Shown one piece after another: positions 48,561 to 61,701 of a stretch of 64,000 bases of DNA. Both the position numbers and the translations under genes were made by a program. The stretch lies in NCBI GenBank assembly GCA_012295275.1, contig CM022679.1:595775-659774 (forward strand). The letters run 5' to 3'. Position 1 is the stretch's first letter; every line of letters starts with the position of its first letter. The DNA is from Chrysomallon squamiferum. Its lineage: Eukaryota; Mollusca; Gastropoda; Neomphalida; Peltospiridae. The notes under the pieces are model-generated. The model was given only the letters and a program-made list of their open reading frames with translations, had not been told where the DNA came from and searched no databases.

Positions 48561-49275
48561 AAAAGCTCCCAAAATGATGCAGTCATCTTAATCTATCTTG
48601 CTGGCACTTACTCCCAATTATATAATTTGACCTTTATAGAATAGGAAGCAATGCATCTTATTTCTCTATTCAACATTTGTATGCTATTTTTTTTCATTTG
48701 AAGTTTTTTTTTTATGTATTTGTTTGTTTATATTTAGATTAATAATAAAATATTTATTTAAAAAAATACATATGTTTCATCAAATTAAAAGAAATCGGTC
48801 TTAAGATATCAGTTTTATCTTTCGAAGGTAAGAATGCCAGGCTGCTTTGGACTTTCGACCTGGGTAGGATAAATCTGATATATTAAGACCGTAACCAGTT
48901 ATTTCTTTTATTTTGTAATCCTAAAAAAGACTAAATTTAAATGAAATGAAATGTTTTATTTTTCAGCTCTCCGTTCTCGAGTTTAGTAGATTCACGCATA
49001 CTGATTTGCATTGGTGCCCTAACGTTATTAATAAAGCCCAAAGCGACACTTACAGTGTCCTTAAATAATAATAATAATAATAACAACAACAACAACAATA
49101 AAAATTCGAAGCCTGCAAACTAATAATGTATACAAATTATAAGATGTTTCAGCAGAGTATGTTTATTTCCACTGTCTGAGCTTTTGTGAAATTATATTAC
49201 AACTTTGTCATTAGCACAAAGTGTTTAAGCAGACTGAATAACAAAATATTTTACTTTCAACAACCTGTGTATGAT

Positions 49276-49276
49276 A

Positions 49277-49335
<59 letters not shown>

Positions 49336-49336
49336 G
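49276..49336. repeat. (AAT)n microsatellite
   Basis: About 20 aat triplets. Confidence 0.96.
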
Positions 49337-49869
49337 TCAGTGTGCTGTTTATTATTAATTAATTAATTTGTTTATTTATTTTTATTTCGATCTTCGTCAG
49401 GCAAGGCACTAATTTAACGAGTTTGAGAACCAGTCCTAATCGTTTCAGCAAAGCTGATGACGTTTTTCACACTAAATGTGATGAAAATAAAGTGCGCGTA
49501 ATTTAAAAATTGAAATTCAACAGAACATAGCTTCTTTTATCAATAGGAATAACAGAGTGTAAGTTCAAAGCATGTTTTAAAAATACTGAAGAGAAGGAAT
49601 GATTAATCTATTTTAATATTACTAGAAAATGTCGTTCGATTCATATACGTTTAAAACAATAGTTAAACAGCAAATAACAGTTGAAATGTTATCGTCTGGC
49701 ATCGCACGTTCCTAATGTCAGATAACCGATTCATTCATAGTCATTAACGGCAGATCATATTATAGTTTTCCAAACTCTTTACTGAATATAAATAAATATT
49801 TTTAAAATAACATTTATTTGTAAATATGTAATTGTATTAAATATTAAAAAAAAAAAAAAATATATATAA

Positions 49870-49917
<48 letters not shown>

Positions 49918-50319
49918 ATAATAAGAAGAAGAAGAAGAAGTAGAAGAAAATAAATTTAAAAAATATATATTAATTATCCAGATTCTAATAGTGTTGCCCT
50001 TTTAAAAACATTTCAGAAGAAAAAAGAAGTTATTTTAGAGCGGTAAATCCATTTTTATTTATTTATTATTATTATTATTAATATTATTATTATTATTATT
50101 ATTATTATTTACCTACTTTTCTGCCCTAAATAGGAGACATATAATTTTTTATTACAGTGAAAAATTAAAAGTTTGAGGAAATGTGGAATAAAAACCACAC
50201 CTTACTTAATCAAAATACATGGGCAAGGGTAGTAAGTGAATATTATATATATATATATAACTTTTTCCCCATCTGAAGTTTTACATTCACCGACAGATTT
50301 AAGTCATGTCATTTGGCCG

Positions 50320-50547
50320 TGTTACGGAAAGTTCCGAACATCATTACCCGAATCGTTCCGAACATCTGCAACCAACCGATAGGTGTGTCCCAGTTTCTAA
50401 AAATAACTGCAAAATGTGACGCTTTGCAGTTACATTCTCCATGTTGCATTTAAGTTGCAGGACGGTTGGTTGTTTATTTTCACCTGAGCCACAGGGCTAC
50501 AGGTGACCATTTTGGATGCATCGGTGCTATAGAATCTTGGTTGGAAA
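50320..50547 (+). promoter_or_regulatory. Promoter / 5' UTR region of the SUN-protein gene
   Basis: DNA immediately left of the start codon is less AT-rich than the surroundings and not repetitive. It contains GTTCCGAACAT twice, at 50331-50341 and 50355-50365, a 24-bp spaced direct repeat of unknown meaning. The transcription start was not identified. Confidence 0.4.
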
Positions 50548-53500
50548 ATGTCGGTTATTCCAGTATCAAAAATAACGATTTCTCGTTCCGCTCAAAGATC
50601 AAAATCGTGAGTGCAATTAGTAAACAGTTAAAATACTTACGGAGTTGTGTGTTAAGGACAGCCAGTTTGAATTTCAGAAGTGAAAAAATTATCACACGAC
50701 TTTGATTTTAACAGACACCATTATACTTATACAAACAAATATATTCATATTGGTTATACTTACAGATTTATTTTTGATTTTATTAAATCATAGCATCTTT
50801 GATGTTATAAAATTCAGGACATGAATTTAAGGGACATAGTGACAGTCAAATATTCTAATACACTGAACAGTGACTGACTGAATGAATATGTCACACTCAG
50901 TCATCAACACAAACAATAGCCAAAGACTGCTAAAAAACAACAACAATAATAAAACAAAAATTCACCAAGAATTATCATGATTATTATTACTCTTATTAAT
51001 TTTAATACCAAATACTATTTGTTCAGTATCAATTTATCAAAGAAATTAATATTTAATTCATTGGTACGAAAGGCTTAGCTGAAAAGCTTTTATTCATTAG
51101 ACTAACTTTTCATGAAATATTATCCATCAAATACATTTTTCATCTTCAAGTGATATTTTGAGCAGTGTACTTTGTTTCATACACACATCAAAATATTAAA
51201 TATCACATGCCAGAATGATTAGTTCCTGATTTACATATCGTTTTTGTAAATTTCGCATTAAATTGTTTTGTGTTTTGTTTGCAGGAGTACATCTTTCACA
51301 GTTACAAGGGAAGAAAGTTTTACACGTAAACTGAATGCTTCATTTAACACAGACGAGTATCTTAAAGACGAATACTTTGACATGTAAGTTAGTCACAAAT
51401 ATTAATAATAATCATTTAAAACCCCCCAGAAACTTCAGTTTTTATTATTCACTGTATTGTATCCAAGAGAATGACCTTATTAACACAGGTAAGTTGAGTC
51501 TATTACCATTAAAACTGTTACCGTTAATTAACATGAATACGTTTAAAATAAATAATAGTATATTTTCAAGAGATTGTTTTATTTGTTTTGAAGCACCAGT
51601 TTCTTTTTTGATTGTTCAAACATCTCTTGCACATAATGTGTATACTTCTATTGTTAGCAGTTATTCCTGTCCAGAAACAAAACAGTCGAATAGTAAATGT
51701 AGGTAATATATATATAAAAAAAAGTCCATTTCAGTAGAAATATTTGATGTATCTTATACAAATAAAATATTGTAAATTATAACAATTTCTTGTGCTGATT
51801 CACACACTATCGATTGCTTATTATTACCACAACATTTATATATATATTTTTTTTTTTTTAGAAGACCAAAGACTGACTATACATATGCATATAGGTAAGT
51901 TAGTATACATGCAGTTAAAAGTAACTGGTTCAAAATTACCCACAATAACTGAATCATTTTTTCCACCAGTTTTAGTTAGTAACATAAAAGATAAATATTA
52001 ATAATTTCATGTATTGATACAAATAAGTATCAATCAGATACAGATATAGATTACCTGGATTTTATGGTTACAAGGACTAATATTGTTAAATCTCCCTGAA
52101 AAGGGAGATTACTGTTACATCTGTCATTACCAAAGAATATTCAATAAGGCATAGTTTTGCTGGTTGATCAGGACTTGGAAATGAGGAATAATACATTTAC
52201 TTGAATGGTTTTGTTTCATTAGTGTTGATTTAATAACTTGTTGTTGTAGTGGTAGTTACTGCAGATCAAAAGTTGATAAAGATGTAGAGAGTCCAAATAT
52301 GTCACGAAGACGAATACGAAATAGAAGAACGTATGGTGACTTGTCTGAATTTGGTCACTCTTGGACATTTGAGGAAAATAGGCTGACGAGTACTGAACAC
52401 ATAATGGAGACAGATGACGAATTGAGGGACTCAGATGATGACTTTTCTGATTCATATTCAGTAAAAAATGATTTTACAAGATCTCAAGGTATGCAAACAG
52501 TTTGTTTTTCAAGTTTTTTTTCCCTTTCTAGGCACTTAATTGTAAAAAGTAAATACAAAAGATATCTTGCAGTTAGTTACGGGATGATGAAGTGAATGTA
52601 GAAATTTTAATATTTTACAACATTTTATTAAGGTCAAATGCAGTAAAAAAAAGAACTAACTGGAAAAACAAGAAAGAAAAAATAATAAAATTAATAGTTT
52701 TTAACTTCTTTTTTTTTTTCTGACACAGTTTCCCATGTCCCAGGGATGGTGTTGCGTTCTGGTAGTAGGTTAAGCAGTATCTCAGATGTCATTAAGAATC
52801 GTGACTCTCGCAGTTTTCATTCCAACGAGACAACATCAATGCCGGTGTGCAGCAAGACGTGTGAATATAACAGAAATCAAAACGAGCGTCACAGATCATG
52901 CTCAGTCTGTTCAGGCAGTGTGTCGGGCTCCAGCTCCACGTGCACTCTGTGTAGTTCAGCCAGCCATTATGGTGGTAAGCGCGTGAGGCGGATACTCCAC
53001 AGTGAGTTTAGCGATGACGAGCTGGAGAAAGGTTCTTGTGAAGAATCCGAGAAGAAACGCTATGGACTGTCTGGAAATACAAATCCCTTGACTCGGGCAA
53101 CCTCTGTTGTTAGTCACATGCTTGGTAAGTCCTTGTTTACTTGGGGTGATGGCCTGAAATACCACCAGCACAGTTAGTTTAATGTTATCACTGCACAAAC
53201 AGATAATCACTGCTAAATAAAGGAGTAGAGTTTTATTCTGAAAGTTTTTTGATACATTTTGCTGTATTTCTGATAATTTTCAATAGGTAATGGTTTGCAA
53301 GCCATTATACAACCTCTTTCGCAATTTTATTTTACTGTTTAAACCCACAGCAGACTGGAGACATTTCAGGTCATTATGCATATTTGATGTTATTTTCGCA
53401 CATTTATTTCATGTTATTTAACTTACTGGATACTCGTTGGGATAGACCTGCTACATTTTCCTTCTTAATCTTCATCAGCACCCACAAACCAGCCTTTGGT

Positions 53501-55335
53501 GTTATGATTAGATTATTTATTTACCATTTTTAATTTCCTGCATGCTTTTATATGTGTTTTGTGTGAATAAATTAATAAATGTGTATATACCTACTAAATA
53601 AAAATGGTTGTTGATTGAAATGTAATATTCTCACATTCACACTGATATACCTGTTATTTTTATTTTATTATCCTTAAAATAATTTTATTAATTAAAAACA
53701 AAAGAGATATGTTAAGCCTTAAATAATTACTGGAGAATAAGGCAATTAACTGGATTTCATTATTTGTAAATTTCTTTTATTTCTGTATTTATTTTTGGTA
53801 CTGTATTAATATGTTCAGTTAACAATTTTTATTTTAGTTTGCTTATTTTTTGTTTTGTTTCTGTTTCTACTAATATTCAGGTAATGTGTTTGTAAAAATA
53901 TTTCAAGTATGGAGCACAATGACGCGGACAGAAACACAAACTTTCAGACAGACTCATGGTCAGTTTCTGAACAGTACAACCAATGCGATTGACAGTGAAA
54001 GTGTTTACAGCAAAGCTTATATGTGTACTGACAGTTCCACTGTACAGAGTTGTTCAACGATTTCACTTGCCTCTGGCGATGTTTATAATGTTGATGATGA
54101 ATGTAAACATGTTTCGGGTACTTTAAAACATACACCCACCAACAGCAGCAGATTGACGTGGATTCACAATCTGACGTCCACACAAAACAGAATTGGTGAT
54201 GGTGTGTATACAAAGTCAAAGCTTTTTCATGTGTTCTTTTGTTTTATGTATTTTCTGTTTTTTGGCTGTTATGATTGTTTTGTTGATGATGCTGTCATTA
54301 CTAAGTTTATTTATTTACTTTGTTTTCAGCATGGTTTTTATTATTCTGACTCCAGTTACTACTAATCATTGAATTGTAACAATCAGTAAATGCTCATCCA
54401 AAATCAGATCATCAGAAGTTGAATATAGTTAACGCCTATGTGATTAAAGAATACCTAATTATTATTTTTTTTAAATACTTGCAATCTTGATTTCTTTTTG
54501 TCATTTACTCTTTGTTTGTTTATTTATTTGTGATCTCTTTGGTTTTTAAAAGAACTAAATAACGATCATTTTTTGTACATTCAGAATTTAAATGCATTTA
54601 TTGCTAGCAGAGAAGAAAAAGAAGGAAAATAATCCTGATGAAAACCATGCATGGGGTGATACATATTAATAAACAAAACTGGTCAGAAAGTGCCAGATGA
54701 ATGTAAATTTCACTCATTTTGACCTGTTTTGTTTTTATTCACACCTGACTGTTTGCTCACTCTCTCTTTCTCACTTTCTCACACACAAAGGCACAGTTTC
54801 AGTATCCTCCTTGCTATTAATCCAATGTGTCAACAAAAAAACATATCTTCTTACAGTTTAATGTTTTTAGCACCAAAACAGTTCATTCAATAAATATTCC
54901 ATGTTTACTGTTTTTTGTGTTTTTTGTTTTTAGGTTTGGATGATGAGTTGTCAGGTAGGAATAAATTCATGTATCAATTAAATAAATTGAAACAGTATAT
55001 GTGTATGTGTATATATATATATATAGTATTTACCATACAACATACATGCTTGCATGCACATACATATGTATCTGTCAGGCATGAATCAAAGGTTTCACAG
55101 TAATTGTTAATACCTCTTCTAAATTTATACAGTCTGTCATTTATTTTTGTTTCTTAAATCTTGTTTTAATGTTATTTTAAAAAATAACTTGTTTCAATAA
55201 TTCTAGGCATTAATGTTTTTAATTTTTAAATTTTCTTTTAATTAGCAGATGACGATAGTAATTTTTCCAATAGAATCAGTGATCATTATTATGAAATGAA
55301 TACCCTGAGGCCATCCATCTTCAGTTACTTTTTTG
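50548..55335 (+). CDS. SUN1/2-like: SUN protein: nucleoplasmic N-terminal exons 1-8
   Basis: Exons 1-8 encode a Ser/Arg/Asp-rich region expected to bind lamins or chromatin. It includes MSRRRIRNRR, acidic METDDELRDSDDDFSDS, and in exon 5 a Cys cluster (CSKTCEY, CSVC, CTLC) that could bind zinc. Exon 7 is a 21-nt microexon (GLDDELS) with both sites canonical. Exon 8 has a NAGNAG-type acceptor (TTAGCAG), so one Ala may be alternatively included. This region is not conserved between phyla, so it rests on frame continuity and splice sites. Confidence 0.8.
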
Positions 55336-58300
55336 GTAAATACTGATAATATTTTTATTTCGACACTCAGTAACTAGTTCACTGAATATTTTACACTTCA
55401 TGCACCTGAGTATATTTAAAACAAGTTCATATGTGTTGGCTATGATGGGGTGTCATGTAATGAAGTAAAAATTCTTCCATGCCCCAAGTACTTGAATATT
55501 ATTATCAAGTAACTGGAAGCAATAACAAAGTAAGTTTTCCGCTACCTTGTTTTACTTGTGAGTAGTTTTATCTGCTGTATTATCAGTGTCCTGCCAATTA
55601 TCTTATCTGTAATAAGGGGTTTAGCATTACTCATGTATGTCGGAGAAGGATTATCTTACTTGGGACAGTTTAACTTGGAGCTGCTAAGGGGAGGAGACAA
55701 ACCCTTGCATCTGGTTCTCCAAATAGGGGTGGGGTTACTGATCTTAAAAACCATCACCTGTTTCAGAAAAAAAATTGTAAATCAAATTACACTGATGTTT
55801 GTGTTGTTTGTGATATATGTGTCGTTCCTACAGTTCTAGGCATTAATGTTTAATATTAGCAGTTGATAACAAAAAAAATCACCTTTGAGTTAAAATTATG
55901 AATCACTTGACTAATTTCATTTTACTGACTGTTGACGTATGTTTTATACTGTGTGAAGGCTATTGATATGAAGGTCATTTGTTACTGATATTTGCTGAAC
56001 AACTTCAGAATTTCACTGCACTCCTTAGTTGCTGACCCAGATATACGCTTTTGCTTCATGATGAATACATGCACATTATTTTACTTATTAGAGACATTAC
56101 TGTTATTAATTTAGTTATGTGTGTTAATGATGATTGTTCCTTTTTCAGAATGTCTCTATTCAGTGTGGCTGCAGGTTGGGAAACCAGTATGGAGTTTTCT
56201 CAGGAGGATGTATTTTTATGTGTACTGCTTCATTTGTTTTGATCTCTGGCTTCTGGCAAGGTATGTAGGTTTGTTGTCTTTTGACAAATATTCTGCTGAA
56301 ACAGAGTTGGTAAAGGGAAATTTCACATCTTTATATGACTTTAAGATTAACCAAAGACATAAATGATACTAATTTTATAATTAGCGAAACAGAAACACAA
56401 TTCACATTTTAATATTGTTTTTCAAAAGGCAGTTTCATTTATTTAAAAGGAGAAAGAAAAGTTCTGTTTTCATGACACTTAAAATATTTTTAAGACAATA
56501 ATTTGTCAGAAATATGATATCTTGTAGCCAAGTTTGGAAAAACAGTTGGGTTCTGATGTGCCCAATAAAAATATTTTTGATGCCCACAGGCCAATAACAG
56601 AACAACTGAAACATTGTTGTGTCACTAAACAAATATCTGACAGTCATTAGAGTTAATCAGTATGTTCTAACAGCTTTGTTATAAAATGTTAGACATGAGA
56701 AACACATTACAGAAGATGACTATTTCCTATGATGTTGTTAAATATACATTTGGCATTCAGTAACTGACAGTAGAAGATTGTTTTTGTGTTACAGAAGGAG
56801 GAAATGTGCTTATTGCGTGATTCTGCTTTTACCTCTTCTTTTACTCCTGATTCCACTTCTCTTGTGTGGTGGTGAGTATCTTATTTCAATAGTACTAAAT
56901 TATATTATTAAAGTTTCTTTTTTTAATTTTTATTTTATTTGACAGTTTTGTTGATTAAAAAAAATATATATATATAAATATTTAACATGTAACAGTGGCA
57001 ACAAAAAGAAAAAAAAAAAGGAAATACTGATTATTATTATTATCATTAAATATTATTGTTTTGTTGTTATTTGGTGTTTTTGATCACTCCATTGCAAACC
57101 TAGAGACTTGAATATGAATAGATTTGTTCAGTTTTCTGATTTAATACAAAAAATACAAAAAACAAGGAGGGGTGTGTCAGGAGAAAGATGCTGAAAATAT
57201 GAAATGGGATAAATGTTCCTTGACTTTCTAAAATTAAATCTTCATTTCTTGTTACTCAGTTTTATTTTGTTTTTCCAGCCAGACAATATGGTATTAATTT
57301 ATCATCATCTTATATGAAAGTCAGACAAGTATTCCTACCACTGCTAGGCGGAAAGTCTCAGGTACTTAGCTTCATCTGTCTTTATAATCAACTAACTTCA
57401 TTCAGGTGTGTTACATCACCTGGGTTATATCCAGAAAACTGACTACATAATGAATGCATTTAGATTTTTTTGTTTGGTGCAGGCATATTTTAACAAGAAA
57501 TAAATTAAAATGAAGCATTGTCATGAAATAAAAACAAGCAGTTGTATGTTAATAAGGAGAAATAAAGCTTTTTAGTAATACAAGTTTACTTTAACTGTTA
57601 CTGTGTACAATACAGGTTAATAATAATATGCATTTGAATTTCAGTTGTCTAAGTTTGACACAACACATCTGGATGAAAAGGTCAAACAGATAATTGTAAA
57701 TCTGCAGCGCAGCAATGGACCATACCTGTCTGCCTTGGACATCGAGAGAATCGTAAAAGGGGTGATAAGTGAGGAATTCACTGTTCTCAAAGCTGATCTT
57801 GCACATCGAATAAACGTTGCAAAAGGAGACATGGTATAAAGAGTTTATTTTTCCTACATTACAAAAGATGTGTAATATATTCACTCACACCTGTATCAAA
57901 AATAAATAAATAAATATTACAGTTTACGTGATGTGAATCTACCAGACATTATTTTATTTATTATTTTATACAAGGTTTAAAATGTTAATTTTTATCAGTG
58001 TTATCAAAGCATTAAATAAATAAAAATAACAATTAAAATTGTTGAAAAACAAGTTTATAAATGTAATACTGTTGGCAGTCCATAAAGTGGACAGACTGCT
58101 GTGACAGACAGACAAGAACTAACATTTTTGTTGTTTTCAGGCTGCCTGGCAGACTGACCAGAAAATGAAATATGCTTCATTGGACGAACGAACAAACGAA
58201 GCTTCAGCATTCTTAAAGGTTTAAAACTTTTATTTGTAAAATTTAACATGAATACTGTCAATGTGGTAATTCTCTTGTCATTAATAAAAAGCATCAGATA

Positions 58301-61300
58301 TCACCAGTAATTCTTCAACTAGTTGTCTGATTCTTATACTATGCTTATCAAATCCTCGTTTTCTCAGTCTTCTGAGTTCAACAAGAACTTTAATCAGTTC
58401 AGTTTTATTGTCATGAACATTACTTGTAATGTTTGTTAATATTTCAGGAACTTGAGAAGAAGTTCGAAGATGGCATAACTGGAACGTACAGGTATATATT
58501 TAGCTTAGTGGTGTGAATAATGTAGAGAATAATCTTTTACATTTATGTATTTGTGTGTATAGTCCAAGATATAGGCTATACAATATTGTTTGCTTGAATA
58601 ACTCCATTTTGTTAACTAAAATTGTGAAAATATATATACATATTATGTAACTGTTTTACTTTAAAAAAATGTATTGGACTGCTGAAATCATTAAATTTTT
58701 CTTTTAATATATATATATATATATATATAAGGTGTGATATGTATTTTTCATAAGTATGCAATAACTAAACAATAATAATTAGATAATAGCAGAAGAGTGT
58801 CAAAATTTTTTTTTAATTTGGAGTAAATAATGTCAATTATATAAACATTAATTCATTAGTATGCTTGATAGATCTCTTGTCTGTAAGCAATACATTTTTC
58901 AGCAGGTGAAAAAGATAGAGCAATCTAGGTATTTGTAGATATGCAATTATTGGTATTTTGAAGTTTAGCTTTGTATTCAGTATTAAAATTAAGAAAAAAG
59001 AAAACAAAATTAAAATAAAAAGGCAGATGAAGTCTATTGGTAATAAACAAGTATGCAGTATTTTGTGTTGCATAGAGATATTAAATAGTGGATGGAAGTT
59101 TGATCAGATTGTTGATGATTTATTTGCAGAGAGAGCAAATATGACATTAATTTAGCCAGAGATAAGATTCGGCTGCTGGAGGAACAGATACACACCCTTA
59201 TAGCAGACATTGCCAAGTTACGAATGTCACAGTTTGAAATGCTTGGGGAGGTGAAAAACTGTTGTCATAACGACACGTATTTCACTGCAGTCATTAAAAG
59301 TCAGATTAATGACATTCTCTCAAAGGTAAAACTGTTAACAGCAGTCTGAAAAATCTTGTTTGTTAGTGTTTAAATCATATTTAAGAAATACAGTAATTTA
59401 TGTTTTGAATTTCTTTATGGTGAATGGAAAATATGGTTCCAAGTACAAAAGAATATGAGATGAAGTAACATTATATTTTTTAAACTAATCCTGTGGCAGT
59501 GAAGGAGCAAGTGGTTGAGGTTATTTCAACTTTTATTAACAAGTGTATTGCTTTGTGTATTGTTACAGATTGTGGCTGGTGGTGGGGGTCCTGACACTGA
59601 AACCCACAACAGCTTCTTGTGGTGGCTGAACAGCCACTATGTGAAAAAGAAAGATTGGACAGGGAATCTCAACAATCTCAAGTCTGACATCACCAAAGAA
59701 GTGTTGAGGATAACCAAGGAACAGAGATTACACAATGTCTACATTCAAAGTGATGGCTCAAGGGGTTCTGATCTCAATGAAGAGGTACTTGGATCCCAAA
59801 TTTGTTCTTTACAAATTGATTTATAAAAAAATTAAGATCATGAACAATAAAAAAAAATTACTTCAAAGCATTCAACAGTATTGATTATAAAGTTCTGTAG
59901 CAACAGAATGTGACAACTTCACTATTAGCTCAGGCAGTTGAACACTGGATTCCCAAAGTTGATGATCCCAATTCAAATCCTCCTTTCAGAAGTTAAGCAA
60001 ACTTTTGTTACAGGCTCTGCAGGGTAATTTCAGATTTGAAGAGAGAGTTTGTGGTAGATATTATTTAACTTAGTTGGTTGAATCTGGTTGAAATCCTTTC
60101 ATGTACATAACACTTTTATTTCAGTATGTTCGTCTTATTGTTGATGAAGCTATACAGAAATTCAATGCCGATAAAACTGGCATGGCAGACTTTGCTCTAG
60201 AATCTATTGGTATGTATTGTCTTGCTTTTTTACACTTTGGAATGAAAATGTTTGTTGTGTTTTACATAGTGTAACGATATAATATGCTTATCTAATTAAA
60301 AAATTGTCTTATGTCAATCAGAGTTATAGTGGCATAGTTGCCAGCTAGAAAATAGTTGTTTAATGTTATAATTTCCTTGGTTTTAATTTACCCATATTTA
60401 CTGTTAATATTTTTACTGTTTTAAATCAGGTGGCAGCATTCTCAGTATCAGGTGTTCAGAGACATACCATAAGAAGACAGCTCTTGTCAGTATATTTGGA
60501 ATTCCTCTGTGGTATGCTTCCAACTCACCCAGGACTGTCATTCAGGTGACAATTTTTTTAATTCTGTAATATCATGTCATTCCTTCTCTATTTTTTTTAT
60601 GTCTGTTCGTTGTTTTCACTTTTTATATGTGTGTTCATTGGTTGTTTGTGCTGTGTTTATGTCAGGTTTAATTAAATTCATTAAATTTGTTTTTTTGTTT
60701 TTAATTTCAGCCTGACGTTAGTCCTGGCCAGTGCTGGGCATTCAAAGGTAGCCGTGGTTACCTCGTTATACAGCTGGCCACACTTCTCAAGCCATCGGGA
60801 TTCACAGTGGAACACATTTCAAAACTGCTCTCACCTGCAGGCAATGTCGACAGTGCCCTCAAAGACTTTGCTGTCTATGTGAGTTAATTGTTATCACTTT
60901 GATGAGAAAATCATTGCAGTGATTCTGATATAAGTAGAAATGTATGAAATATTTTAATAAATACATTGTTTTTATTTATGTGTAATTTACAAAAGTAATA
61001 GGTTGTGGTTTTATTCCATTTTAAAATAATTTTAATTTTTTTTTTTTTTTTTTTTTTAATATTTCAGGGTTTAAAGAATGAAAATGATGTCGCTGGAATA
61101 CCTTTAGGCAACTATTCATATAGCGAAGATGGACAACCAGTTCAGTTTTTCCCCTGTACAGGTAATGTCCAAGTTACTTACAGTTGTTACGTTCAAATAC
61201 TTCCCCAAAAATTATTTATGTTTTACATAGATGTCAGTTTGTCACTCAGACATTTAAAAACAGGTAAAGTTTGCTCATTTCATTCAAATAGTTGAAATTA

Positions 61301-61701
61301 AAAAAATATATATTTTGATATTTTATAATTGTATTGCATAAAATTTGTTAACACTTTCTGATTATCTTTTGAATTCCAAAAACTGAAAAAATGAAATGAT
61401 AATGTTTTGCTTATGTTAAATTAATTGTATTATGTAAAATGTTGCCTATCTATTAAACTAAGTAATAATAATAATATATTGGCAGTTGACAACATTTATT
61501 TATTAATTTGGTTTATTAAACTATAAATAAATATAGTTCACATTTGTTATAACATGCATTTTAATATATTTGATTTCATTTCAGGCTTCCAAGGTGGACT
61601 ATTTTCCAGTTGTTGAGCTAAGAATTTATTCTAACCATGGCAACCCTGACTACACCTGTCTTTACCGATTCCGTGTACACGGCACTCCTTACAGAAAATA
61701 G
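50548..61701 (+). CDS. SUN1/2-like: SUN-domain inner nuclear membrane protein (SUN1/SUN2-like)
   Basis: LINC-complex protein that spans the inner nuclear membrane and binds KASH proteins in the perinuclear space. Twenty-one exons: 50548-50606, 51285-51383, 51862-51894, 52250-52488, 52729-53124, 53881-54201, 54934-54954, 55246-55335, 56149-56260, 56795-56871, 57279-57361, 57645-57833, 58141-58218, 58448-58491, 59130-59325, 59569-59784, 60125-60209, 60430-60545, 60711-60878, 61068-61161, 61610-61701. All phases agree with this choice, giving 935 aa. Start MSVIPVSKITISRSAQ is the first ATG in frame. Order: nucleoplasmic region (1-419), hydrophobic segments (about 433-481), coiled coils (about 510-740), SUN domain (752-935). 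Poly(A) signal AATAAA at 61976-61981. Only the last junction is uncertain. Confidence 0.94.
52089..52110. repeat. Perfect short hairpin in a SUN intron
   Basis: AATCTCCCTGAAAAGGGAGATT is a perfect 9-bp stem with a GAAA-type loop. No flanking U-run or RNA gene signature was seen; function unknown. Confidence 0.5.
56149..56871 (+). CDS. SUN1/2-like: SUN protein: membrane-spanning exons 9-10
   Basis: Exon 9 encodes FLRRMYFYVYCFICFDLWLL and exon 10 CVILLLPLLLLLIPLLLCG after RRRKCAY. The second is a clear transmembrane helix with flanking positive charge on the N-terminal side, fitting N-in topology at the inner nuclear membrane. The first is a weaker hydrophobic segment, as in vertebrate SUN1. 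Confidence 0.88.
57279..59784 (+). CDS. SUN1/2-like: SUN protein: lumenal coiled-coil exons 11-16
   Basis: Exons 11-16 encode heptad-like, charged sequence (LDEKVKQIIVNLQRSNG, LEKKFEDGITGTYR, DKIRLLEEQIHTLIADIAKL, LNNLKSDITKEVLRI). These segments trimerise SUN proteins and set their reach across the perinuclear space. Exon 16 also has a Gly-rich stretch (AGGGGPDTETHN) before the last helix. All junction phases agree. Confidence 0.92.
59918..59992 (+). repeat. tRNA-like short repeat remnant in a SUN intron
   Basis: TTAGCTCAGGCAGTTGAA (A-box-like) is followed by CAATTCAAATCC (B-box-like) at tRNA spacing of about 45 bp. The acceptor stem does not pair, so it is a decayed tRNA or SINE rather than an active gene. 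Confidence 0.45.
60125..61701 (+). CDS. SUN1/2-like: SUN protein: SUN domain exons 17-21
   Basis: Contains NADKTGMADFALESIGGSIL, RCSETYHKKTALVSIFGIPL, PGQCWAFKGSRGYLVIQL, DFAVYGL and YTCLYRFRVHGTPYRK. The Cys in RCSETY corresponds to the Cys that bonds KASH peptides in human SUN2; those in GQCWAF and YTCLYRF correspond to the internal disulfide. The two Tyr of YTCLYRF match KASH-binding residues. The last exon has two possible acceptors: 61585 restores the more family-like ASKVDYFPVVELRIYS but is out of phase with exon 20, whereas 61610 is in phase and loses about eight residues. Confidence 0.93.

Larger units (their letters stand above)
44393..50320. other. Intergenic region between FDXR and the SUN-protein gene
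   Basis: Contains (TAT)n at 45236-45357, tttat/ttta repeats at 45630-45735, (GA)n at 47231-47312, (AAT)n at 49276-49335 and taaa/aat repeats near 49850-49930. A possible LTR-element remnant lies at about 47330-48560 and a possible orphan terminal exon at 46369-46482 on the minus strand. No other gene was recognised. Confidence 0.55.

Noticed and set aside
50466-50705. 79-codon plus-strand frame starting MVVYFHLSHRATG
   Set aside because: It overlaps SUN exon 1 in another frame and crosses its donor; the SUN frame is supported by the downstream exons.
57591-57884. Minus-strand frame of 97 codons
   Set aside because: Antisense shadow of SUN exon 12.
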